From Periplaneta americana (Eukaryota > Arthropoda > Insecta > Blattodea > Blattidae), in NCBI RefSeq assembly GCF_040183065.1, contig NC_091123.1, positions 10,286,001-10,350,000 of the forward strand: DNA of 64,000 nt, read 5' to 3'. Shown in pieces: positions 25,001 to 35,099 of this stretch. Position 1 is the first letter of the stretch, and the number at the start of each line of letters is the position of its first letter. The notes below the pieces were generated by a model. That model saw only the letters and a program-made list of their open reading frames with translations, was not told the origin of the DNA and made no database searches. Made by a program: the position numbers and the translations under genes.

Positions 25001-28000
25001 ATACCAGTAAATCGACTGATATGAGGCCTGTCGCATTTAAACACACTTAAATGCTATTGAGCTGGGTTGGGGTAGAATCCGCAACTTCGAACACAGAAGG
25101 CTATACCGACTACGCTACTCAGGCCAACTTGTAAATGTTTGTGACTCGGAAACAAATTGTGAATATAAACTTATTTCTCATTACTCCATTTTTACTATCT
25201 CCTCAAATCCCTCCCCGAAAAAAAATCCTGCATCTGCCCCTGATAGTATTACTTCGGTTTCGTTTAAAATACGAAAAATAAATTTCTGCAATAGTTATAT
25301 TACAAGTGTACTAGTCGAAAACATATGTATATCAATTTCGTAGATGAGTAGGTATTATTTAGTTCCGGAGAAAGATGCAACTTCTGACATTTCTAGTGAA
25401 CACGTGGAATGTACAGAGCCAAAGTGCGATGTTGCAACTAAACAGCATTCTCCCTTCCCTCTCCCCTGTGGCAGACAATCAGCTGCAGAGTGGGCAAGTG
25501 GACGGGCAGGCAGATAAGTGCAGAAGGAAAGTTAGAGAATATATCTATGTGGTAACGTCATGATCACTTCCTGTGTAGTACCAGAAAGGCAAGTTACATA
25601 TCGAGTTTCCATTGGCTGAGAGATTCAGGGAGCAGTTGGGAGTTAAAAGATATACGTTACAGAGCTATCAAAAGTTGATTCTTTCCCTGCTACCACAATA
25701 AGTACCATGATAACATGGAATAATGGTAAGAAAACTAAAGGAGGAATATGAAAAATAGTGACTTGCTATAAATATAGGAAAACCCGAATATTTATTTATG
25801 CATTGAAGAAGAAAAATTAATTTTGAATTTTGGCGTTGAATGTAATGCACTTACATGGGTATGAAAATATATCACCCTGAAAATAATACAACAGAAATAA
25901 AATGCAGACTTACTAAAAAAAAAAAAAAAGTTATAAAACACTCCAAATTCTATATGTTGTAACAAACATATTAACAACTAACAAAAGTTTATCTGCGGAA
26001 ATGGATGTTTTTGAGGACTTTATAAGAAATGAAAACTAACAAATGTGAACATTATTCACAGTAGGGGCTACAGCTCTTTTAAATGTATAAAATATTTGGA
26101 AAGTCAGGCTGGTTTATGCATGTGACTAAATGACAAACTAATTCGAATACCATGCCATTCAGATTATGGTTGTAATATTCAGCTGTCTTGTGGTTAGCCT
26201 TGCAACAATTTTACAACAATGTTACACATTCAATTACTTAAATTTAATATACCGTACTATGAAAAACAGAATATGTATAGGATGTCACATTAAGAACGCC
26301 GGATTTAATAATGTGAATAAATGCAACAAAAACAGATAGCAGTGCTGCCAAACCAAAAAATAACAACATTTTGATGGGACATGGTGCCATTGTCTTGTTG
26401 TTAGTTTGTCAGCACTGTTATCTATTCTATTATCTGTTTTGTTGCATTTATTCACATTCACGTTCTTGTTGGGACATCCTATATATCATAATATCGTCTT
26501 CAATAAGATATAAGAGTTAAACAGTTTTTGTTTTTTGGAAGTAATATTTTGTTTACATTTTCATACTGAGAATCATTAGTACATTAATTTTTATTAAGCT
26601 GCACATTTAAACAAGAAAGGAAGTTTATTTCTGTGGAAAATTCTTCGCTTGAAACAAAATTTTTTTCTTTCTTTCAGGAAAACATTGTGCATATCTTCTT
26701 CAACACAGACTAAAAACACATGCAGTAATGATGAACCCAGTAACCAAGGTAAGACTAATGTTTACTTCGTAGTTTGCAATTCATCTAAAAACTCTTTATT
26801 TATTATTATTAATCACGAATTAGTCACTTTGTTCTGCGTCTAGCTATACTTGAATAGAAATATTTTTCGAGTAATGAATAAGTTTATTCATTCATATGGT
26901 ACCACGTGATCCTTTTCTTTAATTGACTACCATACAGTATATGTGCTATTGGCGGGAAATCTGATGTGATCTAGCAACATAGATTTCTCATTCTCTTTAA
27001 TGCAGCCAAACAACCAATTACACAATAAATTATTAAATAGGCCCTACATTATCCCAGTTACAAAAGCTTCACTATTTAAATGCTTTACATTTTCAGAATA
27101 GTACATTATGCAACGAGCCTATAATGAAGGTAATTAAGAAGCGAGTATGGATATTTATGAAACAAGTGCAAGCGAGTTTCATAATTTTCATACGAGCTTC
27201 TTAATTACCATTATAGGCGACTTTCATACGACTTTTTATGCTCGACCATATTTCTGACTTGATATTATTAATTTTATTGTATCTGACCTGGAGCAATGTC
27301 CCGTATGTTCTGAGATGTGCGCAGACGCGAAAGTATTGATTTTTTCCGAGGAACACATGTGCACATTGACCTTGTTAGGCCATAGGAACCTACAGAGATA
27401 ACATTGAAATAAAATTAGACATTGAAAAACGAGATGACAAATTGAATTTATTTGAATATTATTTACAATTAACGCTAATTATTTTAGTAACAGAACATAA
27501 CCTTCTGCGACAGTATTGGATTTCCAGCCTCCGTGACTTTTCGCTAATTCTCTTTCGATTGCATATCCGAGAATAATCGATACTTGCGGTTTTATAACGG
27601 TAGAAAGCTGACCTGTCATTGGCTGAACAGTTGTAACCTGAGTCGTCATTGGCTGAAAGACCTGACCTTTAATGAGTAGGTGTACTTTAATGACATGCAT
27701 TAAAGGTCTGCTACCAGGTGTATAATTACTACATTTCGGCATGGTCGAGCATAAAACTTATTATAAAATTTAGGTTCTAGACACAGGTAACTATTACTGG
27801 TAGGTCTATTGGTCTTTTTTAAACTAAAATAAAGCATAATTTACATTTGGTTTCAATCTGGTATTACAGTGGTATATGTCACATCTTATATCAAAATTTG
27901 CTGGGGAATTATGTACAAAGCCACCGGTGTAGCTCTGTTGGCTAAGATGCTTGCCTACCAATCTGAAGTTGTGCTTGGGCGTGGGTTCGATCCCCACTTG

Positions 28001-28749
28001 GACTGATGGGCAAAAGTCAGGTAATCTGTGGCGAATCCTTGGTCCCATCCCACAAAATACTATCTTGCTGTCACCAATTCTATCAGTGCTAAATAACCTA
28101 GTAGTTGATACAGCGCCATTAAATAAACAAGTAAAAAAAAAAAAAAATATGTACTAAGAGAAAGGTCTGATATATGAAGATTATAAGTCAAAATACTTAA
28201 GTAGAGGAACAAAGGTCTATATGGATTTTATATTACACTTTTTGAATAAACGAATACTGGTAACTTATAAACAAGGAACTGAATTAGTGACTTTAATTAA
28301 TTAATTAAATAAAGTAACAAGTGAACACAATAGGCCTATATGTTTACAAAACCTGACAGTTTGTCGATAAGTAGAAGGGAACCAGATGTCATTGTGTTGG
28401 ATCCGTTAAAGAGAAAATAATTCATTATGAATAAATATAGAATTTATTTCACCATAACATTATATTAATGTAACATAATTATACCTATTATATTGGTGTA
28501 TTGTAAACATATCTGTGGTCAGTGAATCTTTGATGTGACTTGTTGCCATGCCAACTATTTTACAATGATTGTTAATTCTTTTATTTTTAAGGTATTACTG
28601 GATGTAACACAGTTCCATGGTATGAAAAGAAAAACGTGTTCAGTGGAGGGAAGTGGTACATTCAAAGTGGAGACAGACTCGAATTGTTTTACCCACCTGC
28701 ACTGACAAAATGTAATTTGTTGAAATATGAATTGTTGAACAATGTCTAG
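13782..28749 (+). CDS. unrecognised single-pass membrane protein with coiled coil (10 exons, 290 aa)
   Basis: Exons by hand: 13782-13839, 14275-14291, 14493-14682, 15949-16032, 18397-18488, 19735-19836, 21266-21322, 23848-23891, 26678-26748, 28592-28749. Every junction has GT/AG and compatible phase, and the joined frame is open to TAG at 28747. Residues 1-18 (MLIAGVLLVFALLFSAYT) look like a signal peptide. Residues about 126-145 (LFHYILAMGVAAMIVNLFRI) are a membrane helix followed by basic RKKK, so the N-terminal part should be lumenal or extracellular and the rest cytosolic. Residues about 160-205 are heptad-like, rich in Lys, Glu and Leu, and should form a coiled coil. The C-terminal 50 residues hold GGKWYIQSGDRLELFYPP. 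I do not recognise the family; signal peptide plus one helix plus coiled coil occurs in several small ER or surface proteins. A shorter third exon (donor at 14569) is also phase-compatible. The 17-base second exon is the least certain. Confidence 0.7.
14334..14398. repeat. (TA)n microsatellite
   Basis: About 32 pure TA units in an intron just upstream of the exon at 14493. Confidence 0.95.
14755..14990 (+). repeat. diverged tRNA-derived SINE
   Basis: tRNA-like A box (AGCTAGCTCAGGCGGTTGGC) and B box (GATTCGATTCCC, inside a short ATTCG repeat) are followed by a body with AGGTAACCCC and ATAACGAATCCTCTGTCCCC. It resembles the family at 27925. Confidence 0.5.
15430..15748 (-). repeat. full-length tRNA-derived SINE (family 2)
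   Basis: Read on the minus strand: tRNA-like head TGGTCTAGTGGTCAGAGC at 15745 downwards, B box GGGTTCGATTCCCGG, a body with CAGAAGTGGGTTACAACTAA, and a poly-A tail (poly-T at 15430-15445). A truncated copy of the same body lies inside a Helitron at 58852-58978. Confidence 0.8.
15836..15938. repeat. (ATT)n/(ACT)n microsatellite
   Basis: About 100 bases of ATT units switching to ACT, ending ten bases before the acceptor of the exon at 15949. Confidence 0.95.
16753..16834. repeat. (CTT)n microsatellite
   Basis: About 27 CTT units preceded by a short C/T-rich leader. Confidence 0.95.
16957..17003. repeat. (ATT)n microsatellite
   Basis: About 15 ATT units. The long Ile/Leu frames read from this stretch are artefacts of the repeat. 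Confidence 0.95.
17502..18063. mobile_element. 562-bp foldback element
   Basis: Starts AGATACAGAGGTGTGAAAAT and ends with its reverse complement. The arms are about 240 bases each with few mismatches and flank a loop of about 90 bases (near 17750-17840). No coding region. In single-stranded RNA or DNA this would form a long hairpin inside the intron. Confidence 0.85.
18489..21265 (+). other. introns, mostly featureless
   Basis: Interrupted only by the exon at 19735-19836. A tRNA-like B box (GATTCGATTCC) near 20723 may mark an old SINE, but I could not delimit it. Confidence 0.4.
21391..21480 (+). repeat. truncated SINE (family 3)
   Basis: GGTTTTATTTAACGATGCTC and AACTGCCGAGGTTATATCAG match the left end of the repeat at 24905-25131. 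Confidence 0.6.
21554..21806 (+). repeat. tRNA-derived SINE (family 1), near full length
   Basis: Head CCACACCTGTGGAGTAATAG, B box GAGTTCGAATCATGG, GGTTTTTTTCCGGGGTTTCC, and a tail ATGTTGATACAGCATCGTAA followed by an A-rich end. Same family as 30716 and 53893. Confidence 0.85.
21871..22515. mobile_element. 645-bp hAT-type MITE with perfect 8-bp TSD
   Basis: Ends CAGTGGCGTATGCAGAAT and (inverted) CAGGGGCGTATGCAAGGAGG. GTATGGAT is duplicated at 21863-21870 and 22516-22523. An ATT microsatellite (21961-22030) occupies part of the interior; no transposase remains. Confidence 0.9.
22545..22692 (-). repeat. probable tRNA-derived SINE fragment
   Basis: On the minus strand a B box-like GCGAGTTCGAGTCCC sits downstream of AGCATTGAGCTGCAAACCGG. 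Single copy here, bounds approximate. Confidence 0.4.
22693..23847 (+). other. intron, nothing recognised
   Basis: No gene or delimited repeat. Poly-A around 23640-23660. Confidence 0.5.
24340..24854 (+). pseudogene. hAT transposase C-terminus, frameshifted
   Basis: Reads YFISQLKDRFLNHKRILKSI, shifts frame near 24428, continues with SPESFFNELKMWRRNF, has a stop near 24658, then TTATPERSFSTLRYLKTYLR, which is the conserved hAT dimerisation core. At least one frameshift and one internal stop make it non-functional. Confidence 0.85.
24905..25131. repeat. SINE (family 3) nested in the hAT remnant
   Basis: Starts GGTTTATTTAACAACACTCG, includes TTGCCGAGGTTATATCAG, and ends in a minus-strand tRNA-like head (GAGTAGCGTAGTCGGTATAG). 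A partial copy lies at 21391. Confidence 0.7.
25251..26677 (+). other. intron with one MITE
   Basis: Only the MITE at 26277-26484 is recognisable; short poly-A at 25914-25930. Confidence 0.5.
26277..26484. mobile_element. about 208-bp TIR MITE
   Basis: Left end ATAGGATGTCACATTAAGAA and right end (inverted) ATAGGATGTCCCAACAAGAA; the pairing continues through TGTGAATAAATGCAACAAAA on both sides. No coding region. Confidence 0.75.
27098..27757. repeat. dispersed repeat family A, copy 1
   Basis: Begins ATAGTACATTATGCAACG, contains an imperfect hairpin (TAATTAAGAAGCGAGTATG against CATACGAGCTTCTTAATTA), and ends GGCATGGTCGAGCATAAAA. Copies 2 and 3 lie at 38719 and 48386. On the minus strand an ATG at 27740-27742 opens MPKCSNYTPGS, which is retained in all three copies; here the frame runs 87 codons. 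Confidence 0.75.
27925..28143 (+). repeat. tRNA-derived SINE (family 4), full length
   Basis: Head CCGGTGTAGCTCTGTTGGCT, B box GGGTTCGATCCCC, a 3' body containing CTAAATAACCTAGTAGTTGA and a 14-base poly-A. Related copies, minus strand, at 37810-38056 and 53738-54268. Confidence 0.75.
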
Positions 28750-28901
28750 GTGAACACATGGTGAAATGTGGCAACTATAGGTACTGTTAGAAGAGTTTCG
28801 TGATTCTGCTGCAGAATAACCATTTAACAGAAAAGGTTGTATTAATTGTACATTCCATGTAAGTTATTGAAAACATTTCTTTGAAAGAAAGATTGACAGT
28901 T

Positions 28902-28907
28902 AATAAA
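28902..28907 (+). terminator. polyadenylation signal of the 13782-28749 gene
   Basis: AATAAA about 150 bases after the stop codon, followed by a T-rich stretch. Confidence 0.6.
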
Positions 28908-28986
28908 ATCTGTTTTTTTAAAAGTGTTGTATGGTCATTGTATAGCTGTGAACGTGACACAGTTGAGTATAATACGTGATCACACA

Positions 28987-29055
<69 letters not shown>

Positions 29056-30172
29056 TTAAAGGCGTAATTCAGACCTTGATGGATACATAAATTGTGGAAC
29101 CTATATAACTTATATGGTAGCATATGTGGTAAAGCCACAGACTAAATAATTATATCTATTTCTACTGTAAGTCGAGGGTAGAGTGGGAAATGTGTTGCGA
29201 AACAACTTGAAACATGTAAGAAAGCATGTGTCATTTTCACGACACCGATTATTTTCTTTCTCCGGCCTCTACCACAAGAGGGCTATATCATCCCTCCCCC
29301 TTTCAATCAAAGCTAGTCCCCCCCCCCCTTCGGTCTGGAAAATTGAGCATAAAGATGTTGAAGTATTCTGACGTAAGAAGCCAAAAAACAGAGCGATCAA
29401 AACTCACGCTCACATTATTTTATATCCGTATGTAAAGTTAGTAGAACGGTTTTGTGTTTAGAATAAACGAGGGAATTAAGGGAAATGTTAACGTAATTTA
29501 ACATTACTGTATTTAAGATGGTGCATTGCATTTTTGAACATTATCTTATTATTACTTCATCACGCTTTTTTTTTTTTATCATATCACGGCCTCCTAATAT
29601 TCTTTCCATTGTAGAAGTTTCTGATCAAGCACGTCAATAAGAAAAGAGATACTTTAAGACGCTGAAAAGATGCGTTTTAAGAAATCACCGTAGTGTTGCA
29701 GACATAGGTATATATGAATTTTAACAATATCTTGTGCTAAGAATTAGTATATAAGTAATTATTACCACACTCACCGTTTTGTGGTGTCTGAAAAGCTAAG
29801 AAAATCAGCAAAACTAAAAAGAGGGCGTGTTTTATGTTGGATACCGTACGTCTTTCGGAATAACTATAACATAGGCTACCTATATTTATGTTCTAAAATA
29901 TAATTAAAAGAAGAGTTCATTATTTCTTCAGGATATAATGCAAAATGTTACTTATTAATCGGTTTTGGAAGTTTGTGTGTCACTTTCATTTCCATGGAGG
30001 TTAGGTTTAGTTAAGGTTAGAGCTTATTACGAGATGTAACAGCAGTATTGTGTTTTTCTGTGTTTGTAGTTAATACTGATATACGACATTATTTGAAAAA
30101 ATCATTGAGTTAATGTTTCTACGTAGGAAGATGGGAGTAATAGTTTGATTTTGATAATTTTATTGGTTCCAG
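28908..30172. other. intergenic between membrane-protein and zinc-finger genes
   Basis: No gene. Beyond the microsatellite there is a C-rich run near 29318 and plain AT-rich DNA. The zinc-finger 5' UTR begins upstream of the acceptor at about 30172. Confidence 0.5.
28990..29054. repeat. (TA)n(TG)n microsatellite
   Basis: About 17 TA units followed by about 15 TG units, just after the transcript end of the 13782 gene. Confidence 0.95.
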
Positions 30173-30177
30173 TTACA

Positions 30178-33100
30178 ATGGATCGGATTAAAGTCGAAGC
30201 CGATTGTCGTGATGAATTAGTATTGGGAGTTACACCGAATTATGGGGCAGGAGACCCTCTTTCTGGAGTAAAATGCGAGATTGAGGTGAGTTGCGGGCGA
30301 ACTTTTGCTAGCTGTCGGGCAAACTGAAGCCGAGTGGTGGCGAGGTTACATTAGGTAGACTATTTTTTCTAAATATTAATCTAGTTTTTCAAATAAATTA
30401 TGATTCAAATTTTATTATTTATATTATTATCATTACTGATAAGTTATATTTTACAGAACTGTAAAAAATAAATAATAAAATTAGGGTCGACAAGGCCTAC
30501 TTTAATTTCCATTGGATCAGTGGTTCAAAAGCTGGAGCGCAACCCTCTTTTGCAGTACGATACACTCTTAACACTAAACATGAAATAGCTATTCATTGTA
30601 TTGTTTTGTTACATACAGTCGGTATTTAAAATCTATAGGAATGTTAAGGTGTCATATTTAATTTTTTGCAACATCACAATTCTTTCTCTTCATATTTCTT
30701 GTCGGAAAGGTAAAGCGGTCCACACCTGTGGAGTAATGGTCAGCGCGTCTGGCTGCGAAACCAGGTGGCCCGGGTTCGAATCCCGGTCGGGGCAAGTTAC
30801 CTGGTTGAGGTTTTTTCCGGGGTTTTCCCTCAACCCAATACGAGCAAATGCTGAGTAACTTTCGGTGCTGGACCCCAGACCCATTTCACTGCCATTATCA
30901 CCTTCATATCATTCAGACGCTAAATAACCTAGATGTTGATACAGCGTCGTAAAATAACTCAATAAAATAAAAAAAAAACAGGTAAAGCGTAGCTATCTCA
31001 TTGAAGGTCCTTAGGATGGTGGGATGTTAAGACCTCTTGAGGAAATCAGTGCTTAGTTGAACTACCGTATCTACAGATGTCAGTCCTATGTGCTGCCTGC
31101 CTTTGTCACCAAAGAAGTTTTTATTTTTTTTTATTTTAGTGGGTTATTTTACGACGTTTTATTAACATCTTTGGTTATTTAGCGTCTGAATGAGATGAAG
31201 GTGGTAATGCCGGTGAAATGAGTCTGGGGTCCAACCAAAGAAGTTGGACTGGTTTCTGAGAAATAAATATTATTATTGTTATTATTATTATTATTTATAT
31301 TATTATTATTATTATTATTATTTATATTATTATTATTATTATTATTATTATTACGAAAGCGCTGGCATGAAACCGTAACAGATCCTGTAGGGTCTAATAC
31401 GTGACGGATATGATGATGATTATTATTATAAAGAAAATTGTTTTGCTTTGCATTTTAATTGTAAAATAAGCTTAATTTATACCATTCGAGGTAAACTGGA
31501 ATTTTTCTTGAATCAGTTTGTGATAGCAATTCCCACCTTAAGATTTTTCATTTAAAGAATAAATTAAATATCACATATTTCCCGTATTAGAAACATACCA
31601 TTCAAAGGACACTAGAATTTTGTGATGGCATGTTTTGTACGGTATTTGTTTCACATCCTGTTACATTTTCTGTGTGCGAAGGCCCAGGATCAGCTTACTG
31701 ATTTCTGGCAGCAGATGCCTACCACTCCATCTAAATATTTTCATGTTACATGGTAAAGGTTGAAGATTGAAGCACAGTCTAGTATATGGTGGTCATGGTG
31801 TGTTAAATAAGTCACTGTACTTGGCATATAGTAATAAAGCACTGCTTTATAAATTCCCCTCTCACACACTCTCATAATTACCCCCTAGTGTTTTTTAGCC
31901 AAAAATTTCCGACTAAAGAGAGGGAATTACGCGATGATATTAATTTTATTGAAATATTTTTGTAGACTCTGCCGGGAGTAATAAAGAGAGAGAAGGACTT
32001 CGCCGAAGTGAATGTGAAGTGTGAAGCATATGAGGAACACGCAGCTCACTCCATGTTGAAGTCCGAGAATCAGGTGAAGTAATTGTACCACATTCTGCAG
32101 AAAGGAACCAACCCACAAACAAATTTAATGTCTCAATAATTAATTAATTCCAAGGATCCATATTTTGAACAAAGATATTTTGTATAATATGCTTTTGGTT
32201 AAAGCAATAAGTATGGGTATCTAGTTATATTTACTTGTGAATTTATCACTCACGTCTAACTTTAAAGTACATATTTCTCAGTTTAGGTACAATGTGGGTT
32301 GGTTCCTTTCTGCAAAATATGGTCCATTGTAGCAGCAGTTGCTTCTTTATCGCTCAGAATAAGCCATGTTATTCCTCACTGTTATGCTGCTGTCTTCCTG
32401 TTATTTCCCTTTTCTTGCCTGCATTTTTTTGACTGTCCTGGTTATGTTCTTCTAGATTGGCTAATGTATAAAATTTTATAAATATTAATTCTGCTTTGAC
32501 ATTTTGTTTAAATGTTGTTACTGCCTGTTGCAGTGTATATGTCGTCATCATCTTACGTAAGCTTTTGTATCTCTTTTTAACTTTCTGCCAATTAAGACCT
32601 GATCATCACCGAAAAGATGTTTTATATTTTGTGATAATTTAAATCGTTGTATGATTATTTCATTCATGTATATATAAATTGTAATGTCATCACATTAGAA
32701 ACCAATTCAAAATATCTTGTGTACACATATATACACACACACACACACACTGTTGTAACTGACTACATTGTTTCTTGATGTCGTAAGCAGGAGATACCAT
32801 GCTGGGAATTCTGCACCGTGAAGGAGGAACTGAAGATTGATGCAGAAGACGATCGTGAAAAGGTGCTCTCTGGGTGAGTAGGTGCTTGACAAGTAGTATG
32901 TTGCACAGTAGAGGAATCTTCATTTTTATGGTGCCCTGCATGATAGCTAATATTATGACAAATGAAGGATTCTGTGGAAATATGCTTTATTTGTGGAAGT
33001 TCACATTCCATTCTTTTTAGAGACGTAATCACTGTTTTGGAGGAGTAGTTTCTGACACTACTAGCACATTCATTTCAGTGGATGGGGTGAATAAAAAGTA

Positions 33101-34921
33101 ATAAATGCTGTGTTTTGTAGTTTTTTTTAACCTGTTTGTAATTGCGTTATTAATTACTATACTGGCCGCAATTGGTTGTTTTCTCTGAAATGCCATAAGT
33201 TGGTATTTTTAATGGATATACGTATTTAAGTTATAATTCTGCACTACTCTATGTAATTAATGTGCAGCTTGTTGCATAGCTCATCCTTTGTGCTGAAATC
33301 ATTTGTTTGTAGGGAATAAAATTATTATTACGATGTACCGAAGTACATATGATATTTCCGTGCAGAAATTATGATGTGCGAAAAATAATCACTTTGTGAT
33401 TTAAGACTCTACTTACTCCGTCGGATCCCGGCCACTTAGTCCCTCATAATGAGTGCACCTCTGCACATGTGTGGACATTGTGCCACTGTTATACATCTAT
33501 GATGCAGTGCATGAGGGTAGGCCACTAGAGGGAACCCAAGAGGTGGAACTTAAACTGAAAGGATTCAATCCGACATTGGGATGGGAATCCGGTGTGGCTT
33601 AGTGGATAGAGCGTCAGCACGTAGAGCTGAAAACCTGGGTTCAAATCCCTGTGCCGGAGAGAATTTTTCTCTGTTCCACTCATCCTTCACAGAATAAAAT
33701 TATGTTTAATATGAATTTTCCTATTTTCAATTTATCTATTTCACTACATTATTCATAGACAGTTAACTCAATAATTGATTTATGTTTCTCTCTCCTTTCC
33801 CTCTTAGAGAAAACATTTGAAAATGTTGTGAAGTAAAATACTTTCCTTATGTTACGAAAACAAATCCTACATTAATAATGATTCACTTTATTCTTTATAG
33901 TGATGCCAACTTTCCAAGAGTTGATCCAGGACAAAATATGTCAATATATCAGACACCTTCTGCTAGAAATGAAGAAAGCTACAGACCGTTCGTTTGTGAC
34001 GTCTGCGGTAAAGGTTTTGGTCAGCAAAGGGACCTCGTTACACATTCCCGCTCTCACACGGGAGAAAAACCATTCATTTGTCCTATTTGTGGGCGGGGCT
34101 TCAAGCAGCAAGTCCACGTGGATATGCATGTGAGAACTCATACCGGGGAGAAGCCCTACATTTGTGACGTGTGCGGGAAAGGTTTTAGACAACAGTGCTC
34201 TAAAGTTAGACATGCACGGACGCATACCGGAGAGAAACCCTTTACATGTGATATTTGTTTTAAAAGGTTCAGCGATCGAGGGGGCTTTGTGAGGCATTCC
34301 AGGATTCACAGTGGAGAGAAACCTTTTGTGTGTGATATTTGCAGGAAAGCATTCGGTGTTAGAGACCAGCTTGTGACGCACATACGTACCCACACAGGGG
34401 AAAAACCTTTCAAATGTGATATATGCGGTTCAGACTTTAGACAGCGTGGGGCACTGCAAGGCCACATACGCACGCATACCGGAGCGAAGCCGTTCATATG
34501 TGACATTTGTGGAAAAGGATTTAGTCGAAGAGGTTCATTTTTGTTCCACGTGGAGTCACATTCAAAGAAAAAGCCCTTCGCGTGTGATGTTTGTGACAGA
34601 TCTTATAACGAAGAGGCTAGGCTGATGGACCACATAATCATTCACACAGGTGAGAAACCCTTTAAATGCGAAGTTTGCGGGAAGGGCTTTGGCCAGCGGG
34701 GGAACCTTATACGACATAGCGGCATACATCTAGGAAGGAAGCCCTTCAAGTGTCACTACTGCGGGAAGGGCTTCACTCAGAGAGCGCACGTGATAGGCCA
34801 CGCCCGTATCCACACGGGGGAGAAGCCGTTCAGATGTGAGACGTGTGGCAAGTGCTTCAACCAGCCTGGACATCTGACGAAGCACGCCTTACGACACGCT
34901 GCGGAGACTGATCAGGAGTGA
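30178..34921 (+). CDS. C2H2 zinc-finger protein, 11 fingers (4 coding exons, 439 aa)
   Basis: Coding exons: 30178-30285, 31966-32073, 32791-32873 and 33901-34921, all with GT/AG and matching phase; a TTCCAG acceptor five bases before the ATG implies an upstream non-coding exon. Residues 1-100 are acidic with repeated IKVE/VKCE/LKSE motifs. Residues about 130-432 are eleven tandem C2H2 fingers of the CxxCGKGFxxxxxLxxHxxxH type; most linkers are TGEKP, with exceptions after fingers 4 (SGEKP), 6 (TGAKP), 7 (SKKKP) and 9 (LGRKP). All zinc-binding Cys and His residues are present. Predicted to be a nuclear DNA-binding regulator; there is no KRAB, ZAD or BTB domain. Helix residues -1, 2, 3, 6 differ from finger to finger (Q-R-D-T in the first, Q-G-N-R in the ninth), so a long specific site is expected. 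Arthropod genomes have many such paralogues and I cannot name an orthologue. Confidence 0.9.
30716..30975 (+). repeat. tRNA-derived SINE (family 1), best-preserved copy
   Basis: Head GTCCACACCTGTGGAGTAAT, A box and B box intact (GGGTTCGAATCCCGG), then GGGGCAAGTTACCTGGTTGA, GGTTTTTTCCGGGGTTTTCC, a TAAATAACCTAGATGTTGAT tail and poly-A. Being the cleanest copy, it is the best reference for the family. Confidence 0.9.
31137..31236 (-). repeat. SINE family 1, 3' half
   Basis: Reverse complement of the tail: TTATTTTACGACGTTTTATT and TTATTTAGCGTCTGAATGAG match the 3' end of the copy at 30716. Confidence 0.75.
31262..31353. repeat. (ATT)n microsatellite, interrupted
   Basis: ATT units with periodic TTTAT interruptions. 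Confidence 0.9.
32074..33900 (+). other. remaining zinc-finger introns
   Basis: Apart from the 83-base exon at 32791-32873 and the tRNA-like SINE near 33590, nothing is recognised. A short AC run lies at 32732-32751. Confidence 0.5.
33590..33690 (+). repeat. tRNA-Tyr-like SINE head
   Basis: 33590-33660 folds roughly as a tRNA: acceptor TCCGGTG against TGCCGGA, anticodon stem TCAGC/GCTGA with loop ACGTAGA (GTA in the anticodon position), and T loop GGTTCAAATCC. Base 33 is C instead of T and the T stem has a mismatch, so it is more likely a SINE head or pseudo-tRNA than a working tRNA gene. Confidence 0.5.
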
Positions 34922-35099
34922 TATACCTTATGTGAGTAGCATTTGCTAGACATTATTTATCTGTAATTTCAGTCATAGCTTAGTTAGGAGAGATTTGAAA
35001 GCTTTCCTTTTCTATGTAAAACTACGTCTTTTTTTCTCACTAGCAACGAGAAGGTAAGTTGGGAATTGACGGTCACATAAAAATGTAACCTTCTCCTTA

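Larger units (their letters stand above)
24089..25242. mobile_element. hAT transposon remnant with perfect 8-bp TSD
   Basis: Ends CAGGAGCGGATGCAAGGGAG and (inverted) CAGGGGCAGATGCAGGAT. ATAGTATT is duplicated at 24081-24088 and 25243-25250. Contains a broken transposase C-terminus (24340-24854) and a later SINE insertion (24905-25131). Confidence 0.9.
30286..31965 (+). other. first intron of the zinc-finger gene
   Basis: Contains one near full-length SINE (30716-30975), a reversed SINE 3' fragment (31137-31236) and ATT microsatellites. Confidence 0.6.

Noticed and set aside
33590-33660. A working tRNA-Tyr gene
   Set aside because: The T33 position and T stem are not standard, and the flank looks like a SINE body; several tRNA-like SINE heads occur in this window.
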